Source: an uncultured Clostridia bacterium (lineage in GTDB: Bacteria; Bacillota; Clostridia; Oscillospirales; CAG-382). From it: 34,529 nucleotides of DNA. Positions 1-7,004 of this stretch are shown here, in pieces. Below the pieces are notes generated by a model. That model saw only the letters and a program-made list of their open reading frames with translations. It was not told the DNA's origin and searched no databases. The position numbers were made by a program, and so were the translations under genes. The DNA is taken from assembly GCA_944375955.1 (NCBI GenBank), contig CALWBE010000019.1, positions 1 through 34,529 on the forward strand, given 5' to 3'. Positions within the stretch are counted from its first letter, which is position 1; each line of letters starts with the position of its first letter.

Positions 1-249
1 GAAAGCCTGTACACAGAAATGTACGCCATAAAAGATGAACTTGAAGATGCGGAAAAGACAAACGCGAAGCTGGATACAGCGGTGAACCGGATAGACGAAA
101 TGACCACTGTTATGTACGGACTGAAAAACCATCCGGTAGAATATGACGAGCAAATCGTTCGCCAGCTTATTAGCAGCATCAAGGTAGTCTCCGCAGAACA
201 AATCCTTATCCTCTTCAAAGACGGTACTGAGATGACGGCAGACCTGTAA
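1..249 (+). CDS. C-terminal end of a large serine recombinase (partial at window edge)
   Basis: The reading frame is open from base 1 and ends with TAA at 247-249, so only the last 82 residues are present. They show the coiled-coil and C-terminal pattern of large serine recombinases of the TnpX/Tn4451 kind: a charged helix (residues about 5-35), then a block containing EYDEQIVRQLISSIKVVS and a final beta strand ending in FKDGTEM. In the family this region follows the zinc ribbon and helps control synapsis and DNA binding. The catalytic serine domain must lie outside the window. Being at the end of an element next to a tyrosine integrase, it probably marks a mobile-element border. The family call is from recognisable sequence pattern only. 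Confidence 0.8.
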   Translation, partial: ESLYTEMYAIKDELEDAEKTNAKLDTAVNRIDEMTTVMYGLKNHPVEYDEQIVRQLISSIKVVSAEQILILFKDGTEMTADL

Positions 250-393
250 AACAAAAAGGAAACAAAGATGATTTATATATTGAGTTGTGTTTGGCTTGAT
301 TATATGGTACAATATTTTCAGTGTAAAAACTGTGTGGGTTCAAGTCCCAAGACAAAAAAGTGCGTGGCATCTTTTTTAGTCCCTGTTTACACC

Positions 394-436
394 AAAAAAC
401 TCTGACAGCGCTTAATTGCGTTGCCGGAGTTTTTTA
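394..436 (+). terminator. Hairpin terminator, plus strand
   Basis: AAAAACTC (395-402 region) pairs with GAGTTTTT (426-433 region), with GCGC/GCG pairing inside and a loop near TTAATT; the stem runs into a T tract. It lies about 150 bases after the recombinase stop and may end that transcript. Confidence 0.6.
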
Positions 437-622
437 GTTTTTTCCCCAGCAGAAGCCTGTTTTGAGCTATTTTTTATTCTCTTCCGTTGAGAGCCGGGAA
501 CTTTTTGTTTTAATATTTTTTCCTGTGGTCTATGGCTTCAACAGAAAAAATTTCAACTAAAGTTTAACCGTTTTTTGCTGTTTCGGGAAGTATTTCTATA
601 CGTGCAGTTCCATCATAAAAAC

Positions 623-658
623 AAGGTCAGGCATCGCTTTGTCTGACCTTATTTTTTT
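623..658. terminator. Bidirectional intrinsic terminator
   Basis: AAGGTCAG (623-630) and CTGACCTT (643-650) form a perfect 8-bp stem with a 12-base loop. ATTTTTTT follows on the plus strand, and GTTTTTAT follows on the minus strand. It sits 40 bases past the stop of the minus-strand integrase and probably ends the integrase operon. Confidence 0.75.
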
Positions 659-689
659 ACCCACGATGTTTTTGTTTTACACGGTAAGT

Positions 690-1889
690 TTACTGCTGTT
701 CCTTTTTTAGAAATATGTCTGCCAGATATTCCGCATTTTGCCTATCTGCCGCCTGAATGACATGGGCATACAAATCCGTGGTAGTGGATGTTTGCGCATG
801 ACCGAGCCTTGCGGAGATGGTTACACTGTCAACCCCCTTATAATACAGCATGCTTGCCATGGTGTGCCGAAACATATGAGGTGAAATGTGCGGCAACCCA
901 TGCTTTTTTGAAAACTTTGAAAGATAGGAAGTAACACTTTTGGGATTCATGGGTTTTCCGTTCTCCTGTGTAAATAAGTAACCGTAATCGGTATAGTACC
1001 CCTCAATCTTTTGTATTTCTGCGTCCTGCATGATTTTGTATGCCCGCAACAAATCCATTGTCTCGTCGGGGACACTGATGCAGCGTTCGGATTGCTCGGA
1101 TTTAGGAGTATCCATGTAAATGCCGTGTTCGACTGTGTATAGCAGATTTCCCGATATGTTTATCTTGTTTTGCTCAAACAGAATATCCTCCCACCGCAAC
1201 GCGCATACCTCGCCTCTTCGGGCTCCGGTCAACAGCAATAGATCCACCAAAACCTTCCACTTTGGTTTTTCTTGTTCAAGCGCTTCGCGGATGGCAGTAA
1301 TTTCCTCCGGCTGAAAGTATTTTACCTCGGGCTTTGCGCGTTTGGGTACCTCAGCAAATTCCGCAACATTGTACGGAACGAGCTGCTCTTTTTTTGCTTG
1401 CGACAGTACAGAGGAAATAAATCGGTGATATTCAAGGATTGTTTTTCCGGACAGTTTTCCACCTGTATTGAGATTCATCCCCGGTTTGGAAAGCCTGGTG
1501 TAAAAATTGTTCAAATCCTCAGCGCGCAGATCTGTCAGACGTATATGCCCAATCTCCGGGTAAATGCGTTTCGTAAAATATCGGTATCCGGAATCGGTTG
1601 TCTTTTTAATGGTTCCCCGTGTTTCTTTGAGACCGAGAACATATTCGCAGTAATCTTCAAAGCATCTTTTATCGGAGGATTTATGCCCCTGTTTGATTTC
1701 ATTTTCATACACCGCCGCAAAGGCTTCAGCCTTTTTAACAGCCAATGCTTCCGACCATTGCGGTTGAACCTTGAATGTTGTGATATGTGGCTTTAATTGT
1801 TTACCTAAAGCATTTCTACCACGGTATACTCGTACAGAAAAAGATACCAACTTCCCGTTTTTGTCACGTCTTGCCTGAATATTTGCCAT
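690..1889 (-). CDS. int: Tyrosine recombinase / phage-type integrase
   Basis: This is a full-length (399 aa) tyrosine site-specific recombinase that would integrate and excise a mobile element by a covalent 3'-phosphotyrosine intermediate. The N-terminus (about 1-60) looks like an arm-type DNA-binding domain, about 70-180 is the SAM-like core-binding domain, and 190-385 is the catalytic domain. All expected residues are visible: Arg224 in TGARRGE, His338 and Arg341 in PHMFRHTM, His364 in LGHAQTS and Tyr374 in DLYAHV. I start at ATG 1889 because AGGA lies 9 bases upstream; a GTG 21 bases further upstream has no such site. Its start is 11 bases after the stop of the excisionase-like gene, so the two are cotranscribed. 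The identity of the parent element is not shown by the sequence. Confidence 0.93.
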   Translation of the reverse strand: MANIQARRDKNGKLVSFSVRVYRGRNALGKQLKPHITTFKVQPQWSEALAVKKAEAFAAVYENEIKQGHKSSDKRCFEDYCEYVLGLKETRGTIKKTTDSGYRYFTKRIYPEIGHIRLTDLRAEDLNNFYTRLSKPGMNLNTGGKLSGKTILEYHRFISSVLSQAKKEQLVPYNVAEFAEVPKRAKPEVKYFQPEEITAIREALEQEKPKWKVLVDLLLLTGARRGEVCALRWEDILFEQNKINISGNLLYTVEHGIYMDTPKSEQSERCISVPDETMDLLRAYKIMQDAEIQKIEGYYTDYGYLFTQENGKPMNPKSVTSYLSKFSKKHGLPHISPHMFRHTMASMLYYKGVDSVTISARLGHAQTSTTTDLYAHVIQAADRQNAEYLADIFLKKEQQ

Positions 1890-1900
1890 ACGATCACGTC

Positions 1901-2095
1901 CTATGCACACAGATTCCCGGTGGGGTGATTCAGAAGATCACAGAGCAAATGGACATTGATTAAAACTTTGGAGTGAATTTTGATGTGAGGAATTTTATTC
2001 TGCTTGACAAGTACTCTCAAAGCGTGTTCAGGGATCATTCCTGTTTTTGCGATAGCTCGAATGGATAAAAGCTGAGGTAGTTTGCTGTTTGTCAT
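1901..2095 (-). CDS. xis: Excisionase-like small HTH DNA-binding protein
   Basis: This encodes 64 residues starting MTNSKLPQLLSIRAIAKTG. The pattern (a strand, then SIRAIAKTGMIPEHALRVLVKQNKIPHIKIHSKVLIN) is that of a MerR/excisionase-type winged helix, in which a helix-turn-helix recognises DNA and the IPHIKI strand forms the wing. Xis proteins of this kind bend DNA and direct the neighbouring integrase toward excision. The start at 2095 has AGGAG 9 bases upstream, lying inside the end of the preceding gene; the preceding stop and this ATG are separated by one base (TAACATG), which suggests translational coupling. Position directly before the integrase supports the role. It is too short to exclude another small DNA-binding function. 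Confidence 0.8.
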   Translation of the reverse strand: MTNSKLPQLLSIRAIAKTGMIPEHALRVLVKQNKIPHIKIHSKVLINVHLLCDLLNHPTGNLCA

Positions 2096-2096
2096 G

Positions 2097-3254
2097 TTAT
2101 AATACTCCTTTTCTTTTTTGTTTTTGGGATACAGCCGCCCGAAAAACGTGCGGCTGAGAGAAAAACAGTTGTGTAGCAGCAAATCGGAAATAGACGTCTC
2201 CAAATGTGTTTGTCTCCATTGTAATTATGATAGAAATATCTCTGAGATAAATGTCATTTATGACTGTTTTTCCTGTAATGTCATACACCGCCAACAGGTA
2301 ACTTTCCGCCGATACGTCGTTGCGCCAATGGCTTAAGTGGAAAACCGACACCGCCGTCAGGGCAAGACGGTCATAGGCGGTGGGCAAGCCGTGTTTCAAT
2401 GCAAAGCGCTTGTTTTCGCCGCGCAAGAAATATGTCCCGTATAGCAAGCGTTTATCAATCGGTTTGTTTTTGCCTGTACGCTTATCCCGGTGATATAAGT
2501 GCCAGCGTGCCGTAATTTCTCGCATCAGCTGTTGTCGATAGGGTTCGCCCTCGGTTTCCAGCCGGTCAGAGTAATAGCGGCAAGCGTTTTGCGCACATAA
2601 GGCGCGCAGAGAGTGCAAATTCAGTTTGTTTTTCAGTTCGTTGGATGTAAAGATTCGCTCGTCCGCTGCTTTGCTGCAAAAGTAACTGCCGATAAATTCT
2701 GCGTCTTCCGGCAAAATGCGCTGTAACTGCATTTTTCCTCCCTTGCCGCGCTTGACACGCACACAAGGGGCGCCTGACTCATCTGTCACAAAGTCTGCGC
2801 CTGTCAGGCGTTTTAGTTCGCTGCGACATAAACCCACACATTTCTGAAACTCCACCAACCGGGCATATTGGGGATTTGAAAAATCGTTGTCGCTGCGTTG
2901 TTTGCGTCGTTTTCCGCTTCTGCCACGAGTGTAAGCGGCGGTGTTCCGTCGGGGCTTAATAAATTCCTTCATGGGGACGCCAAAATATACGCACACCGGT
3001 GCCAGATAGCTATGGATGGTCGAGGGCGTATAGGCGGTTTCGCTCGTCAGAAACTGTACATAATCGTTGATGTGTCTCCCACATTCCTCTGCCGTGCAGC
3101 AGCGGTAACGCTCCCGGCAAAAGCGGATAAATTTTTTGTAGTTTGTGCAAAACGCTTTACGCGTGACATCGTTAGGATACTTTGCCTTAAAAAAGGCATT
3201 GGCCTGATCTGACAATATACGCGTTACAGTTTTTTGCCGTATTCTTTTGGGCAT
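2097..3254 (-). CDS. Diverged tyrosine recombinase-like protein
   Basis: This encodes 385 residues. The N-terminal part (about 10-95) looks like a SAM-like core-binding domain, and about 125-330 resembles a tyrosine recombinase catalytic domain at low similarity. The active-site set can be traced: Arg144 in VGLCRSELKRL, a Lys in the VRVKRGKGGKM beta hairpin, His214 and Arg217 in LHSLRALCAQ, His309 in LSHWRNDVS and Tyr319 in AESYL, ten residues after the His as expected. It is therefore likely active and not a pure DNA-binding relic. A basic patch (GRSGKRRKQR) precedes the catalytic domain, and the last 60 residues have no clear counterpart. AGGAGC lies 7 bases before the ATG at 3254. It is the first gene of a three-gene recombination cluster with xis and int. 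Two tyrosine recombinases side by side could act on different sites, or one could control element copy resolution. Confidence 0.72.
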   Translation of the reverse strand: MPKRIRQKTVTRILSDQANAFFKAKYPNDVTRKAFCTNYKKFIRFCRERYRCCTAEECGRHINDYVQFLTSETAYTPSTIHSYLAPVCVYFGVPMKEFIKPRRNTAAYTRGRSGKRRKQRSDNDFSNPQYARLVEFQKCVGLCRSELKRLTGADFVTDESGAPCVRVKRGKGGKMQLQRILPEDAEFIGSYFCSKAADERIFTSNELKNKLNLHSLRALCAQNACRYYSDRLETEGEPYRQQLMREITARWHLYHRDKRTGKNKPIDKRLLYGTYFLRGENKRFALKHGLPTAYDRLALTAVSVFHLSHWRNDVSAESYLLAVYDITGKTVINDIYLRDISIIITMETNTFGDVYFRFAATQLFFSQPHVFRAAVSQKQKRKGVL

Positions 3255-3293
3255 GTTTTTGCTCCTTTCATAGACTCAACTCTTTTTACGTAA

Positions 3294-3306
3294 TAAGTAT
3301 GAAAGA
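3294..3306 (-). promoter_or_regulatory. Conserved motif TCTTTCATACTTA, copy 1
   Basis: Read on the minus strand, this motif lies 40 bases upstream of the diverged recombinase start. The same motif, with at most one change, recurs at 3914-3926 (45 bases upstream of the DUF6291-like gene) and at 4345-4357. Shared spacing to two starts suggests a promoter or operator of the element. No matching -35 box was found. Confidence 0.4.
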
Positions 3307-3379
3307 TAGCAAAAGGTCTTTTGACTTTTAATTACAAAATTTTAATCGTATTACGAGAGTACCATACAATCTATTAAAC

Positions 3380-3450
3380 AAATGTCATCAGAATGTCAAA
3401 AAACTGTCATACAACTGTATAAAGAATGTGAGGTGAATGTGGAAATGTGG
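3380..3450. repeat. Six-unit direct repeat array with exact 11-bp period
   Basis: TGT recurs at 3383, 3394, 3405, 3416, 3427 and 3438, each exactly 11 bases apart, with flanks of the form (G/A)A(A/C)TGT(C/G)A. An additional TGTGG follows at 3446. The array lies between the stop of the DUF6291-like gene and the start of the diverged recombinase. Helically phased short repeats like this are typical of iterons or of arm-type sites for an integrase or regulator; which of these it is cannot be told from sequence alone. Confidence 0.65.
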
Positions 3451-3473
3451 AAAAAACGTCTGATAACGGTATT

Positions 3474-3869
3474 TTAAAAGGGTAAATCTTCAGTATCTTC
3501 TGCATTCAAATTATCTGACAGTTTTTCCTCAATTTCTTTTTCCTCTTGTTCTCCGGATGCCGTGTTTTTTAGTTTGTGACGGTTAATCCATTCCCGGCTG
3601 GCTGCCGCCGTTCGCTCTAAAAACGTGTCTAAAAGCACACAAGCGGCTTTGTCACGTTTGATGACTTTAATCAGTTTTGCAGGAATCGGCTTTGATCCGC
3701 CGGTACGGTCATAGTACAACACAGCAAGCAATACGGCACCGGCACACTCTAAATCAACGGAATTAACTAAGTGGTCATACCATTCGTAATAATAAATTGC
3801 ACCTTTTTTCTCCTTCCACTTTTGTAATTGTTGGGCGGTAAGCTTTTCCAAATAATTGTGATTTTTCAT
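3474..3869 (-). CDS. DUF6291-like protein, possible replisome-organiser relative
   Basis: This encodes 131 residues. The core (about 25-90, YYYEWYDHLVNSVDLECAGA followed by a helical region and a KxxKRDK segment) resembles DUF6291/YdaU-type proteins of phages and ICEs, in which a similar helical domain is found near replication genes. The C-terminal 35 residues are acidic and end in DLPF, an ending seen in proteins that dock on SSB or clamp, although this is only a resemblance. The start ATG at 3869 has a weak purine-rich site (GTGAGG) upstream. A 7-bp inverted repeat (TTTACGG/CCGTAAA, 3900-3917) lies 30 bases upstream and could be an operator. The function is not known. Confidence 0.5.
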   Translation of the reverse strand: MKNHNYLEKLTAQQLQKWKEKKGAIYYYEWYDHLVNSVDLECAGAVLLAVLYYDRTGGSKPIPAKLIKVIKRDKAACVLLDTFLERTAAASREWINRHKLKNTASGEQEEKEIEEKLSDNLNAEDTEDLPF

Positions 3870-4141
3870 TTATTTTTCCTCACTTTTTTATTCCCCTTTT
3901 TTACGGGGTACCGTAAATATGAAAGAACTCAAAAAGAAAAAGTGTGCAATATTCGTTTTCCTTAAAAAAATTTTTTAACCCGTAAAAATGCTAATAAAAA
4001 GGATATGGCTCCTTTCATGCCCCATCGCCAAACGGCGCTGTTAAACTTGCCATAGGTCTCTATTTTCAGATGTGTGTCTACAAGAAGTGACACATCGCCG
4101 AGAAAAGGCGCGCCGCCGGATCGGCAGTTCCGGCGCTCGCA

Positions 4142-4198
4142 ACCTCCGCTAACTGGTTATTTTCCACCTCTACGTGGAAAATAACCGCAAGCGGAGGT
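4142..4198. repeat. Large two-part palindrome (hairpin), possible oriT or regulatory structure
   Basis: GGTTATTTTCCAC (4155-4167) and GTGGAAAATAACC (4174-4186) form a perfect 13-bp stem with a six-base loop. Outside it, ACCTCCGC (4142-4149) pairs perfectly with GCGGAGGT (4191-4198), with a small asymmetric internal loop between the two stems. No T tract follows, so it is not a simple terminator. In a conjugative-element context such structures mark transfer or replication origins or protein binding sites; here this is inference. Confidence 0.7.
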
Positions 4199-4404
4199 GT
4201 TGGAAGGGTGTCGCCAAAGTAGAAAGGAGTATAGGGCGGCTACAGCGGAAAATAAATGAAAAAACCGCTAACTCTTCCAATACGGCGTAGGAGGACGCCG
4301 CAGAAAACAGGACTGTTGACTCCAAGCTTTTCTGTTTCCTGTTATAAGTATGAAAGAAATGATGGTGAGATAAATACGATTTTTGCATTCTCTCTTGAAT
4401 ATTT

Positions 4405-4443
4405 CAAAAAAAATTGCCGCCCGCGAAATACTCCGTGAGCGGC
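4405..4443 (-). terminator. Intrinsic terminator of the first 86-residue gene
   Basis: GCCGC (4416-4420) pairs with GCGGC (4439-4443), extended inward with one mismatch. On the minus strand the hairpin is followed by AATTTTTTTT. It lies 82 bases beyond the stop at 4525. Confidence 0.65.
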
Positions 4444-4524
4444 TTGTTCATTGTCTATCGTATAAAAAATCCTTGCATCCATTGGTACATCCTTGCGAAT
4501 ACCTGATATTAGAATTCGGGTTTG

Positions 4525-4785
4525 TCATTCTCCTGCCAGTAACCAACGTGCGGCGTCCTCTGCGGTCAAAGGACAAATATCTGACCGATATAGTTCCTCG
4601 TCCGTCGCAGGTTTACCGTACCATTCGGGGTTGTAGAGCGCATCAACATACAAAAAATAGCTTCCTTCTTCAGTTTGGAAAAGCGTCTCGGTAAAATAAA
4701 TAAATTCTTTGTACGGCATATTGCGCGAATCCACATACTCTGCGTTTTCTGTGTCAAAAACCATTCCGTTGATAGTCTTTTTCAT
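4525..4785 (-). CDS. Small mobile-element cargo protein (86 aa), copy A
   Basis: This encodes 86 residues, beginning MKKTINGMVFDTENAEYV and ending LTAEDAARWLLAGE. I recognise the general layout (MKK-x-I-N-G-x-x-x-D-T-E-x-A, then TLFQTEEGSYFLY, then LTxEDAxxW) as that of small uncharacterised proteins common in ICEs and plasmids of Clostridia; no function is known to me. No signal peptide or membrane segment is seen. The start at 4785 has AGAGGT 9 bases upstream and matches the start of the second copy at 22957, which also gives 86 residues; the two proteins agree at roughly nine of ten positions. Both copies share upstream sequence up to the end of the gene in front. Confidence 0.75.
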   Translation of the reverse strand: MKKTINGMVFDTENAEYVDSRNMPYKEFIYFTETLFQTEEGSYFLYVDALYNPEWYGKPATDEELYRSDICPLTAEDAARWLLAGE

Positions 4786-4914
4786 TTTCTTTTTACCTCT
4801 CATACATAAAATTATTTGCTGGTGTTCAGCAAAATAATTGTGTAAGAAATATTTGATAAAAAGTGTTAAATAGGATGTGTTGTCGCAAAAAAAATACAAT
4901 TTTGTATTTTATAC

Positions 4915-5175
4915 TCACCGCTGCTTTTCTTCTCCGCGCATACTGCGTTCTATAATCTCGGCAAAAGTTGCAAACAGATCGTTTTCACCATGAATCTTTT
5001 GATTGTAAAAAATGCTAACCAACTGCGCAATTTCAGAACTGTTGAGTTTTTTAAAAATGCTTTCCGGGATTATGGCAATACCGCACAAATAGGCAAATTC
5101 CCGTTTAACAGTAGCTACCAAGCAATAACCTGAGGAAAACCCCTTGATTTCTGTCCGAAAAGCGCACTGACTCAA
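4915..5175 (-). pseudogene. 3' part of an unknown gene, cut by the IS5-type element
   Basis: About 87 codons remain, with the frame running into the insertion element (the first codon of the open part is TTG at 5175, with no ribosome binding site), so the 5' end is missing. The product contains FRTEIKGFSSGYCLVATVKR, IAIIPESIFKKLNSSEIAQL and a charged tail ending RGEEKQR. I do not recognise the family. In the second copy of this block (about 23080-23116) only the last several codons of the same gene (EEEKQQR) survive. An ATG with a good ribosome binding site at 6301, on the far side of the IS, is a candidate for its original start, but I could not join the two in one frame. Confidence 0.5.
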
Positions 5176-6220
5176 GCCACCAGGCAGGACCTGTCAGCCA
5201 GAATCAGTTTTGCCAAAGCAAACATGATATTGAATTTTGCACGCTGCTTTTCAAGTCCTCGGTATCGCGTCTTTCGGAAGCGCAGCTGCTTCTTGACAAC
5301 ACCGAATACATGCTCAACTTTTGCCCGGACGGAAGACTTTGCGTGTTCTGCTTTCCTGGCGGCGTACTGTCCGCTCTTGCTCAGTTTCTTTACCTGGGAA
5401 GGACGACGATTGATTTTATACTTGACTTTGCGGCCTGACTTATTCCTGACGATGGTATCTTCTCGTTTACCGGCTCCCAGATAGCCGCTGTCTCCATAGA
5501 CAACCTCTTCTTCGCCCGTCAGCAATTTCGATATTTCTGAAACGTCATGCACATTTGCCGGTGTGGCTTTCACCGTGTGAACAAGTCCGCTGTCTTTATC
5601 CACTCCGATATGTGCCTTATACCCAAAGTGCCAGGTGTTGCCCTTCTTGACCTGGTGGGCATCCGGATCCCGCTTTTTCTCCTTGTTCCTGGTGGAAGAT
5701 GGAGCAGAAATGATTGTGGAATCCACAATAGTACCCTTTTTCAGAATGAGACCACGCTCCATGAGTGCCGCAACTACCTGAGCGAACAGCTTTTCCTGCA
5801 GTCCGTTCCGGATCAGCAGGTTCCGAAACCGACCAAGGGTATCTCAGTTTGGCACCTGATTGCTGGAATCGATGCCGCAGAAATCCGAAAACGCACGGCT
5901 GTCGATCGCTTCTGCGACAGTTGCCTCATCGCTCAAGTCGTACAGATTTTGCAGCAGATACAGCCGCAGCATGATCTCCAGTGGATAGGGTTTGTTGCCG
6001 CGCTCTCCTTTGTAATAGCACGGCTGAATCATGGCAAGCCATTCCTTCCACGGGACGATCCGTTCAATCTGAGTCAGAAACTCTTTTTTCTTTGTCCGCA
6101 CCTGCGCCAACTCATCGCTGAATGCGGAAATCGTCATCTGTTTATCCATGTTTGTATTATATCATATTCGGCAGTATCTTGCCCTTTTTTCTGTGCGGTA
6201 TTGCCTTAGATTCACCAGTG
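5165..6220 (-). mobile_element. IS5-family insertion sequence (approximate limits)
   Basis: The element is defined by its transposase reading frame at 5172-6149 on the minus strand. A hexamer CACCAG occurs at 5178-5183 and at 6213-6218 and might be a target repeat, but no clear terminal inverted repeat was found, so the ends are estimates. It interrupts the gene fragment at 4915-5175. Confidence 0.65.
5172..6149 (-). pseudogene. IS5-family transposase with in-frame TGA
   Basis: The two open parts (5844-6149 and the region up to 5172) are in one frame and together give 325 codons, the usual length for IS5-group DDE transposases. The N-terminal part (QIERIVPWKEW, then GNKPYPLEIMLRLYLLQNLY) is the IS5 DUF772 region. 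The C-terminal part carries the DDE acids: Asp in TIVDST, Asp in VYGDSGYLG and Glu in AKVEHVFG. A TGA at 5844-5846 stands where the family usually has Gly in NQVPxGDTLGRF, consistent with a GGA to TGA change. Other genes here use TGA as a normal stop, including this one at 5172, so recoding is unlikely. The element is probably immobile unless the stop is suppressed. Confidence 0.9.
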
Positions 6221-6301
6221 CATAAAATGTCGTGAGGGCAAATGGAGAAATCTTTTTTGCCTTTCTTGCTTTACGCGAAGTTTTTTAATATCGGCAGTCA
6301 T
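6212..6301 (-). pseudogene. 5' fragment of an interrupted gene
   Basis: An ATG at 6301 has AAAGGA 8 bases upstream and starts a 29-codon frame (MTADIKKLRVKQERQKRFLH...) that stops at 6212, just beside the IS. The two other frames also look protein-like here, so a frame change in the A-run near 6250 is possible. It may be the start of the gene whose end lies at 4915-5175. Confidence 0.35.
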
Positions 6302-6647
6302 GTCACGTATCCTTTCTTTTTATGTTTTATAATTTTTTGTACTGTCAGTATGACAGATATTGGTAAAGTAAAAATGAAAAAACTTGTTCTTACATAAAAA
6401 AAGTTTTCAAATAAACATACTTGTATTTTATAAGGGATCATTATTAATGCATTATACTGAAAAAAGCCTTAGATGAGAGTGTGGAGTATGAGTCTATATG
6501 ATTTGGATATGAGCCGGGATTTCTGCTACTGCGGTAACCTGCCCGCAAAGAAGTCTCATTGGAGCCTTTCTGTCAGTTTGGGTTAGGGGTAACTTTATTC
6601 TAACAGATTCCAATCACTTTTTCTTAGTCTCATATCAATTGTAACAC
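6302..6647. other. Intergenic stretch with a short ORF and a repeat copy
   Basis: It contains a possible 32-codon plus-strand ORF (ATG 6488, TAG 6584-6586, weak GTGGAG site; product MSLYDLDMSRDFCYCGNLPA plus 12 residues), which ends exactly where the repeat at 6584 begins. Bases 6302-6480 are AT-rich with no supported gene. Confidence 0.4.
6584..6645 (+). repeat. Repeat copy A (TAGGGGTAACTT...)
   Basis: The segment beginning TAGGGGTAACTTTATTCTAA recurs at 23117 with few changes and continues, with some indels, through TCAATTGTAAC/ACAATTGTAAC. On the minus strand its far end encodes the last codons of a small gene (LQLI, stop), matching LQLL-stop of the gene at 23173-23338. Sequence on both sides is unrelated between the copies, so this is a recombination junction or 3' end of a mobile module. 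Confidence 0.6.
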
Positions 6648-7004
6648 TACACGATAAAATCACCAATGTGCTTGACGCCATGGGACTGGGTCTTTTTTCG
6701 GTGCTGGGCGTTGGTATCGCCTATTCGGCAGGCTACGGCGACAATGCTTTTTCTGTATTTTTTAGGAATGACCGCCGGCATCGGCAGTGGATTGATGCGG
6801 GATATGATGACCGATTCCACGCCGCTGGTGCTGCGCAAGCACATTTACGCCGTGGCATCACTTGCCGGCACTGTGATGCGTTATGGCATGCTGCATGTGG
6901 GCAGCAACGGGCCCCTTTCCACTGGGGTACCGGCACTGACTGTCTTTATTATCCGGATGCTTGCCACCCGGTTCAAATGGAACTTTTCCCGGGCGCCTCA
7001 TTAA
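6648..7004 (+). pseudogene. UPF0126 / TRIC-type membrane channel protein, truncated and frameshifted
   Basis: Frame 2 gives DKITNVLDAMGLGLFSVLGV up to about 6745, and frame 3 continues with FLGMTAGIGSGLMRDMMTDS and LRKHIYAVASLAGTVMRYGM to the TAA near 7004. Together these form the second half of a UPF0126 (trimeric intracellular cation channel-like, YvgT family) inner-membrane protein, whose full length is about 200 residues. The first repeat is missing, its place being taken by the repeat at 6584, and a frameshift separates the parts. The region is clearly richer in G+C than its surroundings. It was probably a native or transferred gene broken by the insertion. Not functional. Confidence 0.85.

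Larger units (their letters stand above)
250..689. other. Intergenic stretch after recombinase; no gene seen
   Basis: No convincing gene. It contains a tRNA T-arm-like motif at 329-345, a hairpin terminator at about 394-436 and a second, bidirectional hairpin at 623-650. The stretch between 440 and 620 is T-rich with no open frame that has a ribosome binding site. Confidence 0.6.
3870..4524. other. Regulatory-rich intergenic region; no firm gene
   Basis: The stretch holds an inverted repeat at 3900-3917, two copies of the TCTTTCATACTTA motif (3914-3926, 4345-4357), a GC-rich hairpin zone at 4105-4140, a 57-bp palindrome at 4142-4198 and a minus-strand terminator at 4405-4443. A minus-strand frame from about 4150 to a stop at 3962 reads as plausible protein (DTHLKIETYGKFNSAVWRWG) but has no ATG and no ribosome binding site, so it may be a gene remnant. 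Confidence 0.5.

Noticed and set aside
1120..1796. Plus-strand open frames inside the integrase gene
   Set aside because: They are antisense shadows of a strong minus-strand gene, with no ribosome binding sites.
4256..4694. Plus-strand ORFs of 60 and 103 codons near the 86-residue gene
   Set aside because: They overlap a terminator and the minus-strand gene and have no recognisable pattern.
5844..5846. Recoded TGA (selenocysteine or alternative code) in the transposase
   Set aside because: TGA is used as a normal stop by other genes here, no selenocysteine insertion context is evident, and the family has Gly at this place.
5547..6209. Plus-strand ORF of 220 codons across the IS element
   Set aside because: It is antisense to the transposase, whose domains are clear on the other strand.
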